A DNA stretch of 64,000 nt, from assembly GCA_963576725.1 (NCBI GenBank), contig OY755237.1, positions 52,729,674 to 52,793,673 of the forward strand. Direction: 5' to 3'. A model generated the notes under the pieces. The model had not been told where the DNA came from. It did no database searches and saw only the letters and a program-made list of their open reading frames with translations. The position numbers and the translations under genes were made by a program. Positions 36,401 through 45,400 of this stretch are shown here, piece after piece (within the stretch, counting starts at the first letter, position 1; each line of letters opens with the position of its first letter). The stretch comes from Azorinus chamasolen (Eukaryota; Mollusca; Bivalvia; Cardiida; Solecurtidae).

Positions 36401-39400
36401 TGGTGAGAGGAAGTGTCATGAACAAGGTTCATTATTCTAACATCAGTATTTTTTAGTTATTCCCCTTTTTCATTATAATGGGGTCGGGCCAAAACCGAAG
36501 GAATTATTTCCTCAAAAGGACACTAGTCACTTGTGTATTGTAAAACAATGAGTGCTCATTTTTTGTGCAATGGATGAATCATTGATGCATTTCAATCATT
36601 TGAATTGAGAATCCCTATAACTTTCAAAACTGTTGACTTTTTGTATATTATGCATTTGAAAGTTGTAGGGACTGAACCAGAGATTATTTTGGCCTTGGAA
36701 ATTATTTGGTTCCCCATACCCTGGGGCACTATGGGCGGGAACCCATTAAACTTTGAATTTTTATACGCCCGTTTGAAAAAACGGGACGTATTATGGAATG
36801 GCGCTGTCTGTCCGTCTGTAACATCTCTAACTCAAGTTCCGCTTGGTGGATCCTTCTCAAATTTTAACACAATGTTTATCTAGACATTCTACAGTAGCCT
36901 GCCAAGTCCCGGTTTGTTTATCCAAGGTCAAGGTCACACAATTGGACTTAGAATTTGCGTTTAGCAAAAATGTTAACCAGTCTGTCTGTCTGTAACATCT
37001 CTAACTCAAGTTCCGCTTGGTGGATCCTTCCCAAATTTAACCACAATGTTTATCTAGACATGCTACAGTAGCCTGCCAAGTCCCGGCTTGTTTATCCAAG
37101 GTCATTTAATTGGACTTAAAATTTGCGTTTAGCATTTGCGTTAAGCAAAAATGTTAACCTCAATTTATGTGGAACAAGTCCACTTATTTACATAACACTT
37201 TGTGATAAAGCTTTGAAACTTGGAATACTTGTTCACCGTCACAACCTTCACCTGTAGGCAAGAGTAAATAACTCTGTCAAGCATTTTTACCGAATTATGC
37301 CCCTTTTTAACTTAGAATTTTTGGTTAAGGCTTTGTTAAAGTCCATTTATTTACATAACCCTTTGAGATAAAGCTTTTAAACTTGGAACACTTGTTCACC
37401 GTCACAACCTTCACCTGTAGGCAAGAGAAAATAACTATGTCAAGCATTTTGACTGAATTATGCCCCTTTTTAACTTAGAATTTTTTGTTAAGGCTTTGTT
37501 AAAGTCCATTTATTTACATAACCCTTTGAGATAAAGCTTTTAAACTTGGAACACTTGTTCTCCTTCACAACTTGCACCTGTAGGCAAGAGTACATAACTC
37601 TGTCAAGCATTTTGACCGAATTATGCCCCTTTTTAACTTTTAAATTTTTGGTTAAAGTCCACTTATTTACATAACCCTTTGAGATAAAGCTTTTAAACTT
37701 GGAGCACTTGTTCACCATCACAAGCTTCACCTGTAGGCAAGAGTACATAACTCTGTCTAACATTTTGACATAATTATGACGCTTTTTAGCTTGGAATTTT
37801 CGGTTAAGGTTTTGGTTAAAGTCCACTTATTTACTTATTTAGACACAATCATGGCACTTTTTAATTTAGAATTTTTGGTTAAGGATTTTTGTTAAAGTCT
37901 GCCTATTTACAACCTTGAAACTTGGTCACAAAATTGGGCTTATAATTTGAGTTCAGCAAATACGTTAACCCCAGTTTATGTTGAACAAGACCCCGACGGG
38001 CGTATATTGTGCCCACTGGCACTCTTGTTTGTCATATTGGCATGAAACATGAGCAGATGTTGTCACAAACTTCTCCTTCAATATTGAATTTATACTTGCC
38101 ATACATAATAACCACAAGTACATGTAGTAGATGAGAAAGTTGCAATTTGGATGTGTTTTGCTCGAGAAATAGCAGAAATGTCTCCCCTTGTACATTTTTG
38201 GTCATTTGGGCATGTAACATACCGTAGGTATTGGATGGTGCGAGCTCCTCCTTGTCAATTTGAAAGTTATTATACTCCAACAAACAAACTTTGAGGGGGT
38301 ATACAGGAATCATCCTGATGGCCAGTTGGTCTGTCGAACCTTCTGTCCGAATTTAAACATGAGTATTTGGTGTCACTAACTCCTCTTTCATACATGTGAT
38401 AACTACCGACGGTAGGTGAATTCTACCATTTTCAGTGATGGTTTACCGTTCTACCGGAACGGTATGCAAATCTACCGTTTTTGAAAGTTTGCGAGGCAAT
38501 TTTTTTTAGAGACATACATTTTCCTCCCTGGTGGAGTTTATAGATCTGTTAGTTCTGTACACACACAGACCACCTTTAGCTTGCTATCATGCTGTGATCC
38601 ACGCTTGGTCTGTTTTGGTAGGGACCAATAAAGGGAATCCCCTGTGGAGACCATGGAGAACACCCGAATTACATAATCACGAGGTGGTTCCGGTTTTCAC
38701 TCTACTGGACTTTACCAAATAAATTGTTCGGGAACCAGTCGTGTCAAAATGCAAACGTCTATCATAAATATCACATGCAGCAGGTTTATTACTCAAGCGA
38801 GGCGACATGGGAGTGTCATGACCCTATAATAGGAATTATATTCTCATAATTAAGTTATAAGACATAGAAATGCTTCCCTGTTTCCTTGTCAAAGACAGTT
38901 GTGCTTGGCCTTGTTGTTGCAATGGGTCGAAACACTTCGAAAATAAGACTGTTTGGACTGATAATCATGCATTTGATTTGTACACAAAATTACTTTTTCA
39001 TTAATATAATTAGTGGTAAGGACACTAAAGAAGTAATTGAAAACACCCTGAAATATTATCTACCATTGCAAACTCTTCAAAAAATAATAACTATATAAAG
39101 TTGAAATGTCATCAGTTTTCGCGACGATTGTAGATACGGGCTAAAACACGGACTCTGGACCCTGTTGGGATTTCAACATTTCTGTGACTGCTCAATGTTT
39201 GCAGTAAATAATTTGAACTGAGTAAAGGTTTAACTGACTTGAACTGACTAAAGGTTGTCATTGGGAGTATAGCTAAATAAGGGCTACAAAATGAGCAAAA
39301 AATAATAAAAATAAAAATGTTATTATAAAATAAAATAAAATAGAAATTTTTTTTTCATTATATGATAAAACTAATAGATATTGATTTTTTTCATGACATT

Positions 39401-42400
39401 ATTTAATAAGGAACCCAGTGTTTTGGGCTTGAGAACTATTGATTTTAAAGTTACTTTTGACCAATGAAAAACATCTAGAATTATTACTGCATGCCACTTA
39501 TTAGTATTTGTTTTTAACCCTTTCCCTGTTCCATTTTCATTCCAAATTCCAGTCCCTACTGAATATTCATAAACAAAGTAGTTATATAAAGAAATATGGA
39601 GATTGTAACTTTATTGCCATTTTAGAAAGTACAGAAACTTTATTGCCATTTTAGAAAGTACAGAAACATTTTTAAAATTCCAAAAGCAAACAGGGCAGAC
39701 CCTGATCAGATGGCTCCTATATAGGAGCTGTCTGATCTGGGTCTACTCTGTTTGCAAATGTATGAAAACTTGTTTATATGAAGGAAAGGGTTAATGGGGA
39801 TTTTAACACCACATTGGATTTTTTGGCCAAACCAGAAAGTGTAGAATCATTCCTATATCATAAGCAAACAGAGCAGACCCTGACCAGACAGCTCCTGTAG
39901 GAGCCATCTGATCTGGGTCTATTCTCTTCGCAAATTTTACGCGTGAAAAAAGTGTTTATATGAGGGAAAGGGTTAAGTGTGTAAATGTTATGTGTGTAAT
40001 GTAAGATTTATAATGGTATGCCACTTTCAGCCTGCATTTATGGTAAAGTATGAATGATAATGTGGAAAAGTATAACAAACAAGCAAATTTTTTTCCTCCT
40101 TTGTCGCGTCAGTAAAATCAACCTGACAAAAGTCAAATCTACCTGACAAATTTCCTAAATCTACCTGACATGCCTCAGCAGGTTATCACATGTATGCTCT
40201 TTCAATTTGAAAACTATTGAATTTATATTTGGCATACAAATTAACCACAAATAGTAGATGTGCAAGATGCAATGTTCATGTCTTTAGCTACAAGAATGGT
40301 TGAATTATCTCCCCATAAACTTTGAACTTGCACCCTTGCAGGGGTATTCATCATCTAGTCATTCATCACGATAGTTCTAGTTGCATTTGTATTTGGTATG
40401 CATAATAACCACAAAGTGTAGATGTGCAAGTTGCTATTTGGATGTGTTTAGCACCAGGAATTGCAGAATTACCTCAGTATTTGCAAATACATAACAATGT
40501 GTTTATCAGGTAAAAGGTTAAGATGAGGACATTAACTTAATATGATGGAATTTGTAAATAAATCAAATCTCATATTTCATAAAGTTAAAGTGCTTATACA
40601 TGTATTCATCAAACTGCATTTAACCCAATTTCCCCATATTATTGAAGAAAACCCATCTAGATCTTACTTTGGAACTCTTTCATTTTTCATGTGGAGGGGG
40701 AACAGCAAACAAAATATTTACTGGAGTAAGCAGTTGACATCGATAGTTTCAGCAAACAGTGTAGACTCTGATCAGAGGGCTCCATCAGGATCTGATCTGG
40801 GTCTACACTGTTTGTACATGTCCTTTTTAAGGGACACTCAGTGCTAATGGGTAACCAGTCATTTGAACTTAACCCTTTCCCTCATAGGCTATTTTTAGAT
40901 CCAACCTCTTTTTGAATAAATATACTGAAAAGGAGCATTAACTAGAGAAAAGAAAACTTTTAGAGTATTGTAGTTTGAAACCATTGTGATAAATAGAGCA
41001 TTTGCTCCTATAGGAGCAAATGCTCTATTTATCACAATGGTTTCAGCATTTTTTTACAAAGGCGTAGAAAGGTGTATTTATGGAGGAAAGGGTTAACTGA
41101 TATACATGTAGGGTATGTAAAAACAGATGCTGAAATTTTACCTATGTATTCTTACAATTTTAAATATTAAGTGTTCAAGCCATGTCACAGGGAAACAATG
41201 GAGACCTAGATATGTTTACCCTTTACTTCATAATTTATGTATAAAAAATCACATTGTGGATAGTACATGTAATTAGAGGATTTGTTTTTATAATGACATG
41301 TAAATGCAGAATGTTTTGGCCATAGAAGAAATCAGAAACAGATTTATAAATTATTATTCCATAAGCAAACAGAGCAGACCCTGATCAGACATCTCCTACA
41401 GGAGCTGTCTTATCAGGATCTACACTGTTTGCAAAGGTGTATGATGTAAAGGGTTATATATGGACTAGTGATTGGAATAGGAAATATGCTCTAGACATTT
41501 ACATCTTTGTGCCAATATTAGCTAATAGCTTTGTGTATTCCATATTGGGACACTAGCTTTGTGTATTCCATATTGGGACACTAGCTTTGTGTATTCCATA
41601 TTGGGACACTCTGAATCTCCCTTCTCCAATGACTTGTACAGCTGAATAAGTCAGTTCTGCACCATGTGGGACACGAGTCACCAATGTCCTTTGCAAACAG
41701 TGTAGACCCAGATGAGAAGGTTCCTCTAGGATAGCCTCATCTGGGTGTGTACTGTTTGTCATGTTACACTATTCTAAAAAATATTCCTGAATATTCATTG
41801 TGAGCTTGACCTTTTTGAATTTTGGAATAGTCCATCTGAAAAATCAGTACATGTATTTAAAGGGTTAATTTGTTTTTTTTAAAGAAACAAATTCAGCAGC
41901 AAATAGTGTAGACCCAATCAAGGTGCTCCTTTAAGAGCAGTTTGATCTGGGTCTACTAACCACTTAAAAGAGGTAGAATTATGGGTGCTAGATGCAGGTG
42001 GTAGTTTAATGCAGGCCAAAAGTAATGCAGAAAGCTCCTTTCTGTATTAGCTTTGCCCTGCATTAAGCAACCATCTGCTTATAAAGACACCTATGTTAAC
42101 TCATTAATTGGTCACATTAGAGGGGTTTTACTGTATTTTTGTTATTGAATTGAATTGTTTTCTTGTAGTTATTAGAGCAGGTGTTGGCTAATGTTTGTGT
42201 TTGGTGCTTAGTTTTACAGGTCTTTGGAAAGGCTTAGGGGTGATGGACAGGTAGAGTGTGGTGATAACTTGCACTGTTCACTTGCAGCTTCAGTATGCTG
42301 GATTCCCACTCACTTTTAACACCTCTCCTTAGATAATAGACTCATTTAGAGCCCTTTACCTGACAAAGATAACTTTTTAAGCCTTTGCTAATAGAGTAGA

Positions 42401-45400
42401 CCCAGGAGGAGATGTCTGATCAGGGTCTGCACTGTTTGCTTATATGATATAGATTTGATTCTCTGCTGCCATGGCAACAAATTTCCTATATTTTGAATAT
42501 AAATATGTGACTCAGTTTGCATCTAATCTGGATCAAAACTATGTAACATTCATATAAATGTTTTACAGTTGAAAATTAACACAAAGAAAAATTGAGAAAA
42601 CCTTTTACATGCTAGTTCCACCTTTGTGTGACTTTGCAAACAGGGTAGGTATAGATCATGTTGATCATAAAGCTCCTGCAGATATAGATCATGTTGATCA
42701 TAAAGCTCCTGTAAGATGCTCTATTATTAGCCATGACAGTTAATTTCATTGTTTTATATCTAAACCCATTACCTCATCGGCTATTTTTAGATACAACCTC
42801 TTTGAATAAATCTACCGAAAAGGAGCATTAACTAGAGAAAAGGAAAATGTTAGAATTTTGTAGTTTCAAACCATTGTGTAGGAGCAAATGCTCTATTTAT
42901 CACAATGGTTTCACAAAGTGACTTTTACAGTCGTCAAAAGTCGTCAATATGAGGGAATGGGTTAATACAATACATGTAATTAAATGTATAGATATTCATA
43001 AGAGTCGTGCATAAGTACTCATCTAGTAAAGGGCTAACCCTTGACTCCATGAATATTTATTAATAATGAATATTAATGAACCCTTTACTCTGAATATTCA
43101 TGTGAGAAGTAATGGCATCATAAATATGAATTAAACTGTAATAATAGCACATGGACCAATATTGTTTTTGACATTGAAGAAACTGTATACTCATATCTGT
43201 ATTATATCATTAACAAACAGAGCAGACGGCTCCAACAAATTAATCTAATCAATATTCATGAATCATGATGTCATTGTTTCTTACATGAGTATTCTTGGAG
43301 TAAAGGGTTTATATATGTGTGTCACTAGTGCAACAGGTACTGTAAGCAAAGAATCTTGTGTGCAGTATCACTTAATACCTGTTAGTATGGTAATGACAAA
43401 AGTAACATGTTTGTTGATAGGCTGATTTTGTTCTTGTGTATGTTGATTGACTAATTTTGTTGTTGTGGTTTATGTTGATTGACTAATTTGTTGTTGTGGT
43501 TTATGTTGATTGACTAATTTGTTGTTGTGGTTTATGTTGATTGACTAATTTGTTGTTGTGGTGTATGTTGGTTGGCTAGTTCATAATTGTTGTTGATTGT
43601 CTACATCTTTCTTGCAGTGAGCTAAAGAACATAAGCTAAATAAGTTTTATATTGTTAACTAAATATCTTGTTAAATTGGATTCCTTTTTAGCTTGCCAAT
43701 TTTTCAAAGAAAAAAATTGGAGCTATTGTCGTAACTTCGGCATCCATGTTGTCAACATTGTCATCCAGAAACTTTAATGTTGGCTATTACTTCTTTACTA
43801 TTCACGCAAATCTGATAAAACTTCACACACTTGTTCACCGCGACAAGGGCTACAATTGAATAGACAGGCATTGTCACCTGCATGTGATGCTCTTGCTAAT
43901 TCCTTTGAGAGTTTTGACATCTTCACAGATATTGATTTGTAAACAACTTGTATCTAGATCAGTAATTTAGTTTCTGATAAAGTTCCAAGTCTTTTTTATT
44001 AAATTTCGCTAAAGATTAATTTGAAAATTTGTATTAGTCCAGAATTATAGAGAATAAGTCCTGAAATGTTTTATACTTTTTTCAGCCCACAGGATCGTCT
44101 CAGAACATCAGTTCTATCAGTACTGCATTACCCACCATTACCTATGATCAGTACCAGGCGAAAACTAAAAGGGTAGGTCACATACTGTAATACCTCTTAA
44201 CCCATTACCTTATAGGCTATTTTTAGACCCAACCTCTTTAAATAAATCTACTTCAAAGGAGCATTTACTAAAGAAAATGACAATTTTAGATTTTTGTAGT
44301 TTTGAAACCATTGTGATAAACAGATTATCACTGGTTTCAAAAAGAGACTTTTACAGAGACTTTAAAAGTCCTCAATATGAAGGAATGGGTTAACCCCTTT
44401 ACTTCATGAATAAAAGGGAAATTTTCTTACAATGTCATTTTGCCCCAGCAAAGGTCAGAGGAATATAGCCTTGCTCTTGTCTGTCCGTCCTTTTGTACAT
44501 ACGTCACGTCTTGTTTGTTCAACTCTTCATACACCAGTGGTAGGATTTACTTCAAACTTTAACAGATAAACAACTTTGATGTGAAGATACATGTAACGTA
44601 GGGAATTTTGCTCCATTTTTAACAGAATAATGGGAAATTTGAGATTTTCTTCCATATATGACATATACGGGTAGTGAAAAGTGCTTGATTTAGAGAGGAA
44701 GTTTCTAGTTATTTCTAACATAAATAATCATGGAGGAAAGGTTAACCCTTTCAATTGTGAATATTCATGTAAGAAATAATGTATAATGACACCATGAATA
44801 TTGGTTTTTTTTATAATGGCAAATGAATACAAGAATATTTGGTCATGGCAGAAATTAAAGATTCAAATCTATATCGTAAGCAAACACAGCAGACCCTGAT
44901 CAGATGTCTACTGGTTTGATCTGGTTGTACTCTGTTTGCAGAAGCATGAAAAGGCATCTCTATCTGATAAAGAGTTACATGACAGTTCTGATTTATATTT
45001 AAGGCCGAGCCCCCTAAGAAGCAGAAGGAAAGTAGCCTAAAAAAGAAGGATAAGAAGAAACCAAAGGATAGGTCTAAAGCTTATGAATATTCATTTGAGT
45101 CAACATACCTCGGGGATGGATCACGGGATGGATCACGGCATGCCAGTCTGGAGAATATGAACATGCAGCACTACAGGTAAGACTAGTTAATGGCTTAATT
45201 ACCTCAATGAATATTTATGCATGAATTGATCTCTTCATGAATATTTATTAACTTTAATTTTTCATAAGATACAGTGTAGGAGCGGGTCTATACATGTATG
45301 TTCATAACCAGAGCAGAACCTGACCACACAGCTCCTACAGGAACTGTCCCATCTTGATCTACTCTGTTTGCAAAGGCATGAAAAGGCATTTCTGTGTGGG

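Noticed and set aside
42285..42332. Alternative last exon LQYAGFPLTFNTSP after CACTTGCAG
   Set aside because: In frame with exon 17, but short, with no support beyond one acceptor-like site.
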